From: Litorimonas haliclonae
GTDB taxonomy: Bacteria; Pseudomonadota; Alphaproteobacteria; Caulobacterales; Maricaulaceae
NCBI RefSeq assembly: GCF_965138505.1
Contig: NZ_CBCSCO010000001.1
Coordinates: 496,001-560,000 of the forward strand
DNA: 64,000 nt
Direction: 5' to 3'
Every line of letters starts with the position of its first letter. Within the stretch, counting starts at the first letter, position 1. Below are positions 32,732 to 42,140 of this stretch, one piece after another. The position numbers were made by a program, and so were the translations under genes. The notes under the pieces were generated by a model. That model ran no database searches. It was given only the letters and a program-made list of their open reading frames with translations, and was not told where the DNA came from.

Positions 32732-33670
32732 ATGATAAAAATTGAGCCCATCAGCTTTAATCTCTGGAAAGAAGACAAAGAGGCTTTCGCTAAAAAATTT
32801 GGGGACTCTTTCCGCGAAACCGGTTTCGCCGTTATTTCGGACCACACCATTCCCGAAGCCGTCATCGATAAAGCGGATGACGCAGCAAAAGACTTTTTCG
32901 CCCTGCCTGAGGACGTGAAACGTCAATACGCCGATCCGGAAGACGGGCATCAACGCGGGCATTCCCCTTTCATGACGGAAAATGCCAAAGGTAAATCCCA
33001 GGCGGATTTGAAAGAGTTCTGGCATACAGGACGGGCCCTACCCGAAGGATCACCTTACCGGAAAACGATGAAGGACACGCCCTCCGTCAGAGAGCTCGAC
33101 ACTTTCGACGAGGATACTCGCGCGCTTTACGAAGAATTGGATAAATTCGGGGCCGACCTTTTACGGGCCGTTGCGCTCTATCTTGATCTGAAAGAAGACT
33201 GGTTTGAAGACAAGATAAATGTTGGAAACTCTATTCTGCGACTTCTTCACTACCCGCCGCAGACCGAACCGCAGCCCGAAGGCAGCGTTCGCGCAGGCGC
33301 ACATGAAGACATCAATCTGATTACGCTTTTACTCGGCGCCGAAGAAGCCGGCCTTCAGGCAAAGCACCGATCCGGAGAGTGGATGGATATAAACGCACCG
33401 GAGGGTGCCGTTGTCGTCAATGTCGGAGATATGTTGCAGCGTATGACAGCTGGCCTTTTACCGTCGACGACCCACCGCGTTCTCAACCCCTCCCCCGAAC
33501 GCGCGAAATTCCCGCGTTATTCCAAACCGTTTTTCTTGCATCTGAATAATGACGCTATGATAACGCCAATCGAAGGCTGTGTTGAAAAAGGCGGCAACCC
33601 AGAGCCTGCCATTACAGCAGGCGATTATCTAACAGAGCGATTGATAGAGATTGGTCTGATAAAAGCTTAG
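32732..33670 (+). CDS. 2-Oxoglutarate/Fe(II) oxygenase, isopenicillin N synthase-like
   Basis: This 312-residue protein has the double-stranded beta-helix core with iron ligands His191 and Asp193 (AHEDIN) and His248 (TTHRVLN), and Arg262-x-Ser264 to hold 2-oxoglutarate. The N-terminal DIOX_N region (SFRETGFAVISDHTIPE) is typical of this family, whose members act on small molecules. It lies between ribokinase (divergent) and a nucleoside transporter (convergent), so oxidation of a nucleoside or base is plausible but unproven. Homologues with varied or unknown substrates are common in alphaproteobacteria. Confidence 0.88.
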   Translation: MIKIEPISFNLWKEDKEAFAKKFGDSFRETGFAVISDHTIPEAVIDKADDAAKDFFALPEDVKRQYADPEDGHQRGHSPFMTENAKGKSQADLKEFWHTGRALPEGSPYRKTMKDTPSVRELDTFDEDTRALYEELDKFGADLLRAVALYLDLKEDWFEDKINVGNSILRLLHYPPQTEPQPEGSVRAGAHEDINLITLLLGAEEAGLQAKHRSGEWMDINAPEGAVVVNVGDMLQRMTAGLLPSTTHRVLNPSPERAKFPRYSKPFFLHLNNDAMITPIEGCVEKGGNPEPAITAGDYLTERLIEIGLIKA

Positions 33671-33672
33671 CG

Positions 33673-34905
33673 TCAGACCGCCACCAATATACCCGCTAAA
33701 GCCGCGCTCATCAGATTCGCGAGCGAGGCTGCGAAGACGGCTTTGACACCCATTTTCGCAATCTCTGGCATACGATCAGGGATAAGCGCCCCCAATCCGC
33801 CCAATAAGATCGCAATAGAGCTTAGGTTAGCAAACCCACAGAGGGCAAAGGTCAAAATAATAACTGTCCGCTCAGAGAGCTCATCCTGAATATTCACCAA
33901 GCTGATATAGGCTATAAATTCATTTAGGACGACTTTCTCGCCGAAAATGGCGCCAGCTTGCTGGGCCTCGGCCCAAGGCACGTTTAAAGCGTACATAACC
34001 GGCGCGAAGATAAGCCCTAAAATACTTTGGACGCTAAGATTTTCCAGGCCAAAGAAACCACCAGCCCATCCTAATAGGCCGTTACAGAGCGCAATGAGAG
34101 AAACAAAAGCCAGCAACATCGCGCCAATACTTACCGCGAGGGCGACACCGTTTTGCGCGCCCACCGCCGCCGCCATAATAACGTTGGAATGTTTAGTCGA
34201 TCTGCCGAGAGAGAAAATATCTTCTTCTTTTTTGGCTCCCAGTTCCGGCGCCGGGTCTGGCATAATAATTTTCGCCATTAGCAACCCACCAGGCGCAGAC
34301 ATGAAACTCGCCGCGATCAAATATTCGGCGCTAATACCAAGCTGGATATATCCCGCCAGCACCGTACCGGCGATAGAGGCCAGTCCGGACACCATAATCG
34401 TGAAAAGCTCAAATCGGTTAATACTGGGAAGATAAGGTTTAAGCGTCAAAGGCGCTTCGGTTTGCCCCACGAAAATATTGGCCACAACATTGAGCGATTC
34501 AATCGGTTTGGTTCCGGTCAGAAAATGAATCGCCTTGCCGCCATATTTCACGACCAGCTGCATGAACTTCATATGGTATAACACCTCCATTAAAGAGGCG
34601 AAGAAAATAACGACCGGAAGAACTCTCACAAGAAAGCTAAAGCCAAGGCTTTCATCCGCCAAGCCGCCGAAAACCATTTCTATTCCGGCCGTCGCATAAC
34701 TGAGGAGCGTTGTGACTTTCTCGGACATGGCCTGCAAAACCACTTTCCCGAACGGCACATAAAGCACCAGAACCGCAATCATCACCTGAAGGGCGAAACA
34801 GGAGAGTACGATACGCGGGCTGATTGCGCGCTTATTATTGGACGCTATAAACGCGACAAAAAGAATAAGAGCTATACCGAAAAGGCCAAAGGCAGGATGA
34901 TGCAT
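33673..34905 (-). CDS. Concentrative nucleoside transporter (CNT/NupC family)
   Basis: This 410-residue inner-membrane protein would import nucleosides by sodium or proton symport. CNT landmarks are NIFVGQTEAPLTLKPYL (the QTE contacts the nucleoside base), SFMSAPGGLLMAKII, EKVVLNEFIAYISL and ALCGFANLSSIAILLGGLG (Asn and Ser contact the ribose). Hydrophobic helices span the whole length. It is downstream of uridine kinase by 21 bases on the same strand, so import and trapping are encoded together. Confidence 0.93.
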   Translation of the reverse strand: MHHPAFGLFGIALILFVAFIASNNKRAISPRIVLSCFALQVMIAVLVLYVPFGKVVLQAMSEKVTTLLSYATAGIEMVFGGLADESLGFSFLVRVLPVVIFFASLMEVLYHMKFMQLVVKYGGKAIHFLTGTKPIESLNVVANIFVGQTEAPLTLKPYLPSINRFELFTIMVSGLASIAGTVLAGYIQLGISAEYLIAASFMSAPGGLLMAKIIMPDPAPELGAKKEEDIFSLGRSTKHSNVIMAAAVGAQNGVALAVSIGAMLLAFVSLIALCNGLLGWAGGFFGLENLSVQSILGLIFAPVMYALNVPWAEAQQAGAIFGEKVVLNEFIAYISLVNIQDELSERTVIILTFALCGFANLSSIAILLGGLGALIPDRMPEIAKMGVKAVFAASLANLMSAALAGILVAV

Positions 34906-34926
34906 AGGGTTCGCTTTCTAATCAGC

Positions 34927-35574
34927 CTAAAGCGCAAGGCTCATCTGAGGAAGAGGATTTGCTTCAGTCTCTGGCAGTATATTTACCAGACGGTCAATAA
35001 GGCCAGACAGGTCGTTTATATATTCATCTTGAGTCACAACCTTATTCGCATGTTGAGCAGACGGAGCCACATAGGTTTGATGAGCCGGCTCTACGTCTTG
35101 GTGGAATTGCTTGTGAACAAACTCTTTAGTGCGTCCCCGTTCTGCAACGTCCCGGGCGAGGCGGCGCGCAAACCGTTTTTCATAGCTGCACTTCATATAG
35201 ACACTATGATCAATTAACGGCCTGATTTCCTCTGCATTTAGGAGCAATAAACCTTCCACAATAATAAAGGGACGAGGCTTCAATGGCTCCGTGGGGTGAC
35301 GTCTTTGATGGGTTGTAAAGTCGTAATTGGGGAGCTTCACAGGCTCTCCAGCTTTCAAAGCTGATATATCGGCGGCAAGCTGTTTGAAATCCAGGGCTTC
35401 TGGAACGTCAAAGTTAGGCAGGTCTTGTTGACTTTCTCGTTCGCGAATATCGAAATAATAGTCATCTTGTCGGATCGCGAGACAGCGCTCCCCTCCTAAC
35501 CTATGTTGGAGATGACGCGCTAAAGTGGTTTTGCCTGAACAACTCCCACCGGCAATGGCAATAACAAACGACAT
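34927..35574 (-). CDS. udk: Uridine kinase
   Basis: This 215-residue kinase phosphorylates uridine and cytidine. It has the P-loop GGSCSGKTTLARHL, the DDYYFD motif, NFDVPEALDF, the nucleoside-binding LPNYDFTTHQRR and FIIVEGLLLL. The C-terminal part differs from E. coli Udk but keeps the arginine-rich lid (RRLARDVAERGR). It is the first gene of a two-gene unit with the nucleoside transporter. The 279 bases upstream, up to the receptor gene, hold promoters for both directions. Confidence 0.92.
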   Translation of the reverse strand: MSFVIAIAGGSCSGKTTLARHLQHRLGGERCLAIRQDDYYFDIRERESQQDLPNFDVPEALDFKQLAADISALKAGEPVKLPNYDFTTHQRRHPTEPLKPRPFIIVEGLLLLNAEEIRPLIDHSVYMKCSYEKRFARRLARDVAERGRTKEFVHKQFHQDVEPAHQTYVAPSAQHANKVVTQDEYINDLSGLIDRLVNILPETEANPLPQMSLAL

Positions 35575-35591
35575 AAACAGCGATTCTTTAT

Positions 35592-35619
35592 GTTATAGTG
35601 GCAACCTCGACGGCGTTAA
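35592..35619 (-). promoter_or_regulatory. Possible udk promoter
   Basis: Read leftward, TATAAC (complement of 35592-35597) is preceded by TTAACG-like sequence about 16 bases upstream. It lies about 18 bases before the udk ATG. Fit to the sigma70 consensus is moderate. Confidence 0.3.
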
Positions 35620-35775
35620 GGGCCTAAAACGAATCTGAAAAGGATGCGAGTCCTAATTCAGCAACCATCCCCAAGGAATATATGCCTCAAACTTGTGACT
35701 TTTAGGACACAGTCTGGAGTCTTTTTGGGCTACTCACAGTAATTAACCCCCTCACACCTGCCAAACATGACGACT

Positions 35776-35793
35776 CTGTCATAAAAGTGACAA
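35776..35793 (+). promoter_or_regulatory. Pho-box-like site upstream of the TonB receptor
   Basis: CTGTCAT-AAAA-GTGACAA matches the PhoB pattern of two seven-base repeats with a four-base spacer: the first repeat is perfect and the second matches four of seven. TGTCA/TGACA also makes it a partial inverted repeat. A TACTAA -10-like element follows at 35801-35806, the distance expected when PhoB replaces the -35. The ATG is at 35854. Confidence 0.55.
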
Positions 35794-35853
35794 GTGCCCC
35801 TACTAAGAGCCGCCCAACTTTCAAATGCAATCTACAAAGGTAAAGATTATATC

Positions 35854-38800
35854 ATGAAAAACACTCTTTCATCCCTCGGCTTCAATGCCGTCATGAGCGC
35901 TTCGGCGTTCGCCCTGACGATGGGTATGGCGGCAACGGCCTCTGCCCAAGTCACAACCTCTGAAGTTCAGGGTTATGTAACAAACACAAATGGTAACCCA
36001 ATTCCAGGTGCAAGTGTTACGCTTACAAACAACGCAACGGGTTTGAGCCGTTCACTTACAACTGACTCGGTCGGCGCTTTCGCAGCTCGAAACCTGCCAG
36101 TTGGCGGAACATATAACGTCACTGTTTCTGCCGACAACTATACGGGCGAACGCGTAGAAGACATTTCTTTGTCTCTCGGCGGCTCAGCCAATTTGAATTT
36201 CGCCCTCGAAGGCGGTTCCGTCACAGATGAAATCATCGTTGTTGCTCAGCGTAATGTTCTCGCTGAAGTAGCGGTTGGCCCGTCAGCCAATTTCGGTCTT
36301 GATACAATTCAAAGCGCACCGGCTATCAACCGTAACATTACCGACATTCTTCGCCTTGACCCTCGTATCTATGTTGACGAGTCACGCGGCGATATCAACG
36401 CTGTACAGTGCGCCGGACAGAGCTCACGCTTTAACTCTCTGACACTTGACGGTGTTCGAATGAACGACTCATTTGGTCTAAACTCAAATGGTTACCCAAC
36501 AGAACGTCAGCCATTCTCATTCGACGCTATCGAGCAAGTTTCTGTTGAGCTCGCACCGTTTGACGTTGAGTATGGCGGATTCACAGCTTGCCAAATCAAT
36601 GCGGTTACTAAATCCGGTACAAACGAAATTCACGGCGGCGCATTTATCGATTACACTGATGATGGCCTTCGCGGCGACCGAGTTGGTGATCGTGACGTGG
36701 AATTCGGCGATTTCGATGAAATTCGTTACGGATTCAACGTTGGCGGCCCAATCATTAAAGACAAGCTGTTCTTCTTTACATCTTATGAGAAACTAGAAGG
36801 CGCCAATCTTTACAACGAGCAACCTATTGGGAACGGTGCATTCCAGATTACCCAGTCACAACTGGATGACATTATCAATATTGCTCAAACTCAATACCAG
36901 TATGATCCGGGAACGCTTCCCATCAGTAACCCAAACGAAGACGAAAAAATTCTTGCCAAACTTGACTGGAACATTACGGATAATCACCGCGCTTCGTTTG
37001 TTTACAACTACAATGACGGCTTCAACACCGTTCGTTCGGATGGCGACAGTACAGAAGTCGAATTTTCAAACCACTTATATGAGCGCGGTTCTAAACTGAA
37101 CTCATATACCGGCTCTCTCTATTCTGATTGGACCGAGAACTTCTCGACTGAGCTTCGTTTTAATTATCTTGATCTGGACGCTCGTGCTAATCCCATCGGC
37201 GGAACCGATTTCGGTGAATTCCGTGTCTCTGTTGGCGATGTCGATGTATATCTCGGAGCTGATGACTCTCGTCATGCAAACGTCTTGGAATACGAAGTGA
37301 CCACAATGGCAGCTAAGGCTGACTATATTATGGGTAATCACACGTTCTCTGGCGGTATTGAGCGCGAAGAACTCGATGTCTTCAACCTCTTCGTTCAGCA
37401 TACAGAAACAGAAATTCGCTTTGACGGAATCGAAAACTTCCGCAACGGCTTTGCTGATGCGATTTACTACAATAACGCACCGTCAAATAACCCTGCTGAT
37501 GCAGCGGCTGTTTGGGGTTACGCTACAAACACAATCTATGGTCAGGACGAATATGATTTCCAAAACGGCCTGAAGGTTGTTGCGGGTCTGCGCTATGACT
37601 TCTACACAACCGATGATGCCCCTGAAGAGAATGCTGACTTTGTCGCCGATTACGGTTTCTCAAACTCAACAAATCTTGACGGCGAAGGCCTATTGCAGCC
37701 ACGTCTTGGCTTCACCTATGACGCCTCATCCGAGTTGCAGCTCTTCGGCGGCGCCGGCCTTTACTCCGGCGGTAACCCGAATGTTTGGCTTTCAAACAAC
37801 TTCTCTGCCAACAACGTTCTTCAATTCGGTCAACGCGGTCGCTCCTTCGGTTACACTGACGGATCACGTAGCTTGTTCGATGCTGACGTTGTCTATTCAG
37901 GCGTAGAAGACGGCGCCCCAGCAGGTCCTGGTTATGGCATACCATCTGAATTGTTTGACGCGGTAGCTAGCGGTGTGGGTGACAACTTCGAAATCAACTA
38001 TCTGGACCCAGATTTTGATATTCCTTCCGAATGGAAAGCCGCAGCAGGCTTCACATGGTCACCAAGCTTCGACACTGGCGAAGATCTGTTTGGTGGTCTC
38101 TGGACATTCACAGCCGATGCTCAGTATTCACGCAGCAACAACCAAGCCATCGTCCTTCGGGCAGATTTGGAAGCTGTTGGAACAACGGCCGACGGGTACA
38201 CAGACTATGACAGTGTTCGCGAGCCGGCCTTCGTTCTGACAAACGCAGACGAAGAAGCAAACTCTTATGCATTCTCTCTTGGTCTAAACCGCCAGTGGGA
38301 AAACCACGCTATCACAGCTGGTTACGCCTATACGGATGCGAATGACATTCAGCCGATGACAAGTTCTGTCGCTTTCTCAAACTACGTGAACCGTGCGTTT
38401 GATGATCCGCAAGAGCAAGTCGCGTCAACTTCCAACTATAACATCAAGCACCGCTTCACCGCGTCTTACCGTTATGAGAAGGAATTCATTGCCGATTACG
38501 CGTCCAAAGCGTTTGTCTTCTTTCAGCACAGTTCTGGCCGTCCTTACAGCCGGACAATTTCAGGAAACAGCGCGTTTAACTTTACGCCTTTCCTAGAAGG
38601 CAATAACGTTCTTGTCCCAGGCACAGAGCGTAACGAGTTCACTGGACCGTCATGGACGAAAGTCGACTTGAAATTCACTCAAGAACTACCTGGACTACGC
38701 GCTGATGATCGCGCAACTGTCTTTATGGTCATCGACAACGTCACCAACATGATCAACAGCGATTGGGGGCAACTTGATCAACCTAGCTTCCCGCGTGGAT

Positions 38801-38880
38801 TGTTGGTTGGACAGCCGTTCTCAACTTCAAATGACGCTTCTGCTTACGAAGTTCGTTTCGGAGCGACTTACGACTTCTAG
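35854..38880 (+). CDS. TonB-dependent receptor, Oar-like, with an N-terminal regulatory-like domain
   Basis: This 1008-residue outer-membrane protein starts at ATG 35854, with a signal peptide ending ATASAQ. An N-terminal carboxypeptidase-regulatory-like Ig domain (GYVTNTNGNPIPGASVTLTN) precedes the plug (ITDILRLDPRIYVDE, SLTLDGVRMNDSFG) and a 22-strand barrel that ends with Tyr-Asp-Phe. Two Cys residues in the plug region may form a disulfide. Substrate cannot be read directly. The Pho-box-like promoter and downstream phosphatases and AMP nucleosidase suggest phosphorylated organic compounds such as nucleotides. A terminator follows, so it may be transcribed alone. An earlier in-frame start at 35794 would overlap the promoter. 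Confidence 0.9.
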   Translation: MKNTLSSLGFNAVMSASAFALTMGMAATASAQVTTSEVQGYVTNTNGNPIPGASVTLTNNATGLSRSLTTDSVGAFAARNLPVGGTYNVTVSADNYTGERVEDISLSLGGSANLNFALEGGSVTDEIIVVAQRNVLAEVAVGPSANFGLDTIQSAPAINRNITDILRLDPRIYVDESRGDINAVQCAGQSSRFNSLTLDGVRMNDSFGLNSNGYPTERQPFSFDAIEQVSVELAPFDVEYGGFTACQINAVTKSGTNEIHGGAFIDYTDDGLRGDRVGDRDVEFGDFDEIRYGFNVGGPIIKDKLFFFTSYEKLEGANLYNEQPIGNGAFQITQSQLDDIINIAQTQYQYDPGTLPISNPNEDEKILAKLDWNITDNHRASFVYNYNDGFNTVRSDGDSTEVEFSNHLYERGSKLNSYTGSLYSDWTENFSTELRFNYLDLDARANPIGGTDFGEFRVSVGDVDVYLGADDSRHANVLEYEVTTMAAKADYIMGNHTFSGGIEREELDVFNLFVQHTETEIRFDGIENFRNGFADAIYYNNAPSNNPADAAAVWGYATNTIYGQDEYDFQNGLKVVAGLRYDFYTTDDAPEENADFVADYGFSNSTNLDGEGLLQPRLGFTYDASSELQLFGGAGLYSGGNPNVWLSNNFSANNVLQFGQRGRSFGYTDGSRSLFDADVVYSGVEDGAPAGPGYGIPSELFDAVASGVGDNFEINYLDPDFDIPSEWKAAAGFTWSPSFDTGEDLFGGLWTFTADAQYSRSNNQAIVLRADLEAVGTTADGYTDYDSVREPAFVLTNADEEANSYAFSLGLNRQWENHAITAGYAYTDANDIQPMTSSVAFSNYVNRAFDDPQEQVASTSNYNIKHRFTASYRYEKEFIADYASKAFVFFQHSSGRPYSRTISGNSAFNFTPFLEGNNVLVPGTERNEFTGPSWTKVDLKFTQELPGLRADDRATVFMVIDNVTNMINSDWGQLDQPSFPRGLLVGQPFSTSNDASAYEVRFGATYDF

Positions 38881-38910
38881 GTTTGTTATTACCTAGAGAA
38901 AACGATATGA

Positions 38911-38938
38911 ACGGAGGGCCTTGGTCCTCCGTTTTTTT
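38911..38938 (+). terminator. Rho-independent terminator after the TonB receptor
   Basis: ACGGAGGGCC and GGTCCTCCGT form a ten-base stem with one mismatch, a two-base loop and seven T residues. It should end receptor transcripts before the phosphatase gene. Confidence 0.85.
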
Positions 38939-38970
38939 ATGCAGGCCCCTACCTTGTTTGAGGAATAAAC

Positions 38971-40530
38971 ATGTTCAATACCCGCCGCCAAATTCTATCA
39001 GGCCTCAGCGCCCTAACCCTTTCCGCCTGCGCCACAGCTTCTTCACCTGCGAAAATGTCTTTGGGAGCGAGTCCTATTAAAGGTCTGGATTATTTATTCC
39101 CTCTTGGCGTGGCGTCCGGAGATCCTGTCTCAGACGGTTTTGTTTTATGGACTCGGCTCGCGCCTATGCCCCTTGCTGAGGACGGCGGATTATCGGCTCC
39201 CGTAAATGTGACATGGCAAGTCGCCGAAGACGAAAGTTTTGCCCGCATAATTAAAGCAGGACAAACAGTCGCCAATAAACAATGGGCACACAGCGTTCAT
39301 GTGGAAGTTCATGGTCTTCAACCTCTGAGGCAATATTATTATCGCTTCATAGCTAATGGGCAAAATAGCCCCACAGGCCGCGCCAAAACCGCGCCCATGT
39401 TTGGGGCCCCTGTTAACTCTCTTCGTTTCGGCATCGCCTCTTGTCAGCACTATGAGCAGGGGTTTTTTAATGCATATAATGACATGATCGCGCAGGATCC
39501 CGATCTTATTGTTCATCTAGGCGACTATATTTATGAGTCCTCTTGGGGTCCTCAAGTCCGCCGACAAGCCTCAACGGAGGCCATAACCCTTACGGATTAC
39601 AGACGCCTCCACGCTCAGTACAAAACCGATCCGGCATTGCAGGCAGCGCACGCTCACGCGCCATGGCTTTTCATCTGGGATGATCATGAAGTTGTAAATG
39701 ATTATGCAAATCTGAACGATGAAAACTTCATGCCCTTAGAGCAGATGCGCGCCCGCCGCGCCGCTGCTTACAAAGCTTATTATGAACACATGCCGATACG
39801 TTTGCGCAGTCGTCCGCATGGCGAGAACATGCGTCTTCACGATTATTTCTACTACGGCAATCTCATGACTATGGCTCTCACGGATGGCCGCCAGTACCGC
39901 GACAATCAAGCTTGCCCGACGCCAGAAGACGGCGGCGCGCAAATGGTAAATTGTTCCGAGCTGGAAGATATGTCCCGCTCTATGTTCGGCAAAGCTCAAG
40001 AGAGCTGGCTAATGCCATCTTTTCTTCGCTCTGGTGCAACGTGGGAAGTTTTGGCTCAGCCAACCTTATTTTCGCGGCTATATCAAAAAGATCGTGACGG
40101 AAATCCGGCGTCTTGGAGCGATGGATGGGACGGATATCCGGCCACCCGCGACATGATCCTTCGCGCTGCCGAGCAGAGGCAACCTAAGAACTTTATCTCC
40201 ATTGGCGGCGATATGCACAGCTGGTGGCAGGCCGACCTCAAAATGGATTACAGCAACCCTCAGTCACAGACGGTCGGGACAGAATTTGTTACAACTTCCG
40301 TGACGGCCCATAGCTATGCTTATAACCGTTTCACCCAAATGCTCCCGGACAACCCCCATATTCATTTCTTTGATGACCGCAAACGGGGCTACTCTCTGGT
40401 CAATGTGACACCGGAAAACTGGACATTTGAGATGAAAGAAGTGACCTCGGTTTATGACCCGAAAGCCAGCGCGCAAACCCGCAAAAAGTTTGTCGTCGAA
40501 AGCGGCTCGCAAGGCGCGATCGTAGTTTAG
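38971..40530 (+). CDS. phoD: PhoD-family alkaline phosphatase/phosphodiesterase lipoprotein
   Basis: This 519-residue protein has a lipobox-like N-terminus (LTLSAC), an N-terminal Fn3-like PhoD_N domain (PLGVASGDPVSDGFVLWTR), and the metallophosphatase core: RFGIASCQHYEQGFF, LIVHLGDYIYESS, IWDDHEVVNDY and SIGGDMHSWWQ. PhoD enzymes use calcium and iron and cleave phosphomonoesters and diesters. The lipobox points to export, with a membrane-bound periplasmic site likely. It is usually phosphate-regulated; here it follows the receptor that has a Pho-box-like promoter. Confidence 0.92.
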   Translation: MFNTRRQILSGLSALTLSACATASSPAKMSLGASPIKGLDYLFPLGVASGDPVSDGFVLWTRLAPMPLAEDGGLSAPVNVTWQVAEDESFARIIKAGQTVANKQWAHSVHVEVHGLQPLRQYYYRFIANGQNSPTGRAKTAPMFGAPVNSLRFGIASCQHYEQGFFNAYNDMIAQDPDLIVHLGDYIYESSWGPQVRRQASTEAITLTDYRRLHAQYKTDPALQAAHAHAPWLFIWDDHEVVNDYANLNDENFMPLEQMRARRAAAYKAYYEHMPIRLRSRPHGENMRLHDYFYYGNLMTMALTDGRQYRDNQACPTPEDGGAQMVNCSELEDMSRSMFGKAQESWLMPSFLRSGATWEVLAQPTLFSRLYQKDRDGNPASWSDGWDGYPATRDMILRAAEQRQPKNFISIGGDMHSWWQADLKMDYSNPQSQTVGTEFVTTSVTAHSYAYNRFTQMLPDNPHIHFFDDRKRGYSLVNVTPENWTFEMKEVTSVYDPKASAQTRKKFVVESGSQGAIVV

Positions 40531-40558
40531 TTGGAGAAAGAAAATCAGCCATATCATT

Positions 40559-40570
40559 GACAGTTCTGTC
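40559..40570. promoter_or_regulatory. Short palindrome upstream of amn
   Basis: GACAG-TT-CTGTC is a perfect inverted repeat in the 129-base gap before amn. Read on the minus strand it contains CTGTCAA, close to a PhoB half-site. A second half-site is weak, so this is a tentative regulatory element. Confidence 0.3.
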
Positions 40571-40659
40571 TGAAATCTTTAGGACGCGGAAATTTTATTT
40601 GTGAAACGGAGAGAATCCGAGGCGCAATAATTGAACTGTGAATTAAAAGGATAGTTATT

Positions 40660-42123
40660 TTGAACCAAGTTGGAAGCCCCCCCGAATTTTTTGAAAATCT
40701 TATGCAGGTCGAGGATATTCCCGCGGCCATAAACGGGCTTAAAACACTGTATAACGACGCAATTGCCCAAATTAACAAGTCGTTCAGCGAATATGCCAAG
40801 ACAGGCAAACGAGAAGCCTCAGCGACGCCGACTTACCCTTATCTTTTAGTCGAAATTAAAACCCGAAAAGAAGACGGTGTTTCCCCCTATGCGTTTGTGA
40901 GCATCCGGGGGCCAGGTTGGTACGGAACGTCTATCACCAGTCCAGAGATTTTCGCAGATTACTTGATAGACCAGCTTTCCAGTATCCAAGCGGCTTATGA
41001 AGTAAACTACTATGTGGGCTACTGTAATCACGCCATCCCCGTTGCCTTTGCCATTGATCCATCTGCCTTTGAAATGGATAAAGAATATAGCTCCCGCATA
41101 GGTGAGTATTTTCCGCTCCCAAATCTGAAACATATTCATGATGACCTGGCTGATGGCGCCGTAGAGCACCCAAATGATCGCCCACTTCCGTTGAGTCTCT
41201 TCCCGGCCCTAAGAACCGATTATTCCCTACAAAGACTACGACATTATTCCGGCACTCATCCGGAACATTTTCAAAAATTTGTTATATTCACCAACTATCA
41301 GAGATATGTGGATGAGTTTATTGAGCATGCAAAGAAAGTTGTCGGAAAGGGAAATTATACGGGGTTTGCCAGCCCCGGTCAGGGCGTCATAGAAAAAGCC
41401 GAGGATTACAGACCTGATCCAGGCTTTAAAGGTCCGCAAATGCCCGCCTATCACCTTATTGCGGATAACAATGAGGGTATCACTTTAATTAACATCGGAG
41501 TGGGGCCGTCTAACGCGAAAACAATTACGGATCACGTTGCTGTACTTCGCTCGCATTGCTGGTTGATGCTGGGACATTGCGGCGGCCTTCGCAGAACTCA
41601 GATTCTAGGCGATTTTGTTTTAGCCCATGCTTATTTGCGGGATGATCAAATCTTGGATGATGTATTACCTCCCGCCATTCCGCTGCCGACTATCGCCGAG
41701 GTCCAAATCGCTTTGACCGACGCTATTTCCAGCGTCATGTCACTCTCTGGTCAGATGATGAAAAGGCATGTTCGCACAGGTACGGTTGTAACGACAGATG
41801 ACCGAAATTGGGAAATGCGTTATGAAAAATTACGCACTCGCCTAAATCAATCTCGCGCCATTGCGATTGATATGGAGAGCGCGACAATTGCCGCCAATGG
41901 CTATCGTTACCGCGTGCCTTACGGAACATTGCTCTGCGTCTCCGACAGACCCCTACATGGCGAGATTAAGCTTCCCGGAACAGCCGAAGCCTTTTACCGC
42001 AGCCGCGTCGCGCAACATCTCAACATCGGCCTAGAGGCCATGTCTATATTGAAAGGCGAAGCACAAAGCGGAACCCTTCATTCACGTAAACTCAGAAGTT
42101 TGGACGATCCTGTCTTTAGATAA
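40660..42123 (+). CDS. amn: AMP nucleosidase
   Basis: This 487-residue enzyme splits AMP to adenine and ribose 5-phosphate. The start is TTG at 40660, with AAAAGG nine bases upstream; ATG at 40702 is an alternative. Strong family matches are LRHYSGTHPEHFQKFVIFTN, LINIGVGPSNAKTITDH, LMLGHCGGLRRTQ, AIDMESATIAANGYRYRVPY and LHSRKLRSLDDPVFR at the end. The lack of a signal peptide makes it cytoplasmic. It is followed 17 bases later by a PhoA-type phosphatase, a likely two-gene operon. In E. coli amn belongs to the Pho regulon, which fits this setting. Confidence 0.95.
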   Translation: MNQVGSPPEFFENLMQVEDIPAAINGLKTLYNDAIAQINKSFSEYAKTGKREASATPTYPYLLVEIKTRKEDGVSPYAFVSIRGPGWYGTSITSPEIFADYLIDQLSSIQAAYEVNYYVGYCNHAIPVAFAIDPSAFEMDKEYSSRIGEYFPLPNLKHIHDDLADGAVEHPNDRPLPLSLFPALRTDYSLQRLRHYSGTHPEHFQKFVIFTNYQRYVDEFIEHAKKVVGKGNYTGFASPGQGVIEKAEDYRPDPGFKGPQMPAYHLIADNNEGITLINIGVGPSNAKTITDHVAVLRSHCWLMLGHCGGLRRTQILGDFVLAHAYLRDDQILDDVLPPAIPLPTIAEVQIALTDAISSVMSLSGQMMKRHVRTGTVVTTDDRNWEMRYEKLRTRLNQSRAIAIDMESATIAANGYRYRVPYGTLLCVSDRPLHGEIKLPGTAEAFYRSRVAQHLNIGLEAMSILKGEAQSGTLHSRKLRSLDDPVFR

Positions 42124-42140
42124 ATCGGAGCTATTGAATA

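Noticed and set aside
32621..33025. N-terminal extension of ribokinase
   Set aside because: The extension has no kinase similarity, overlaps the divergent oxygenase gene, and the PfkB fold starts at the ATG at 32620.
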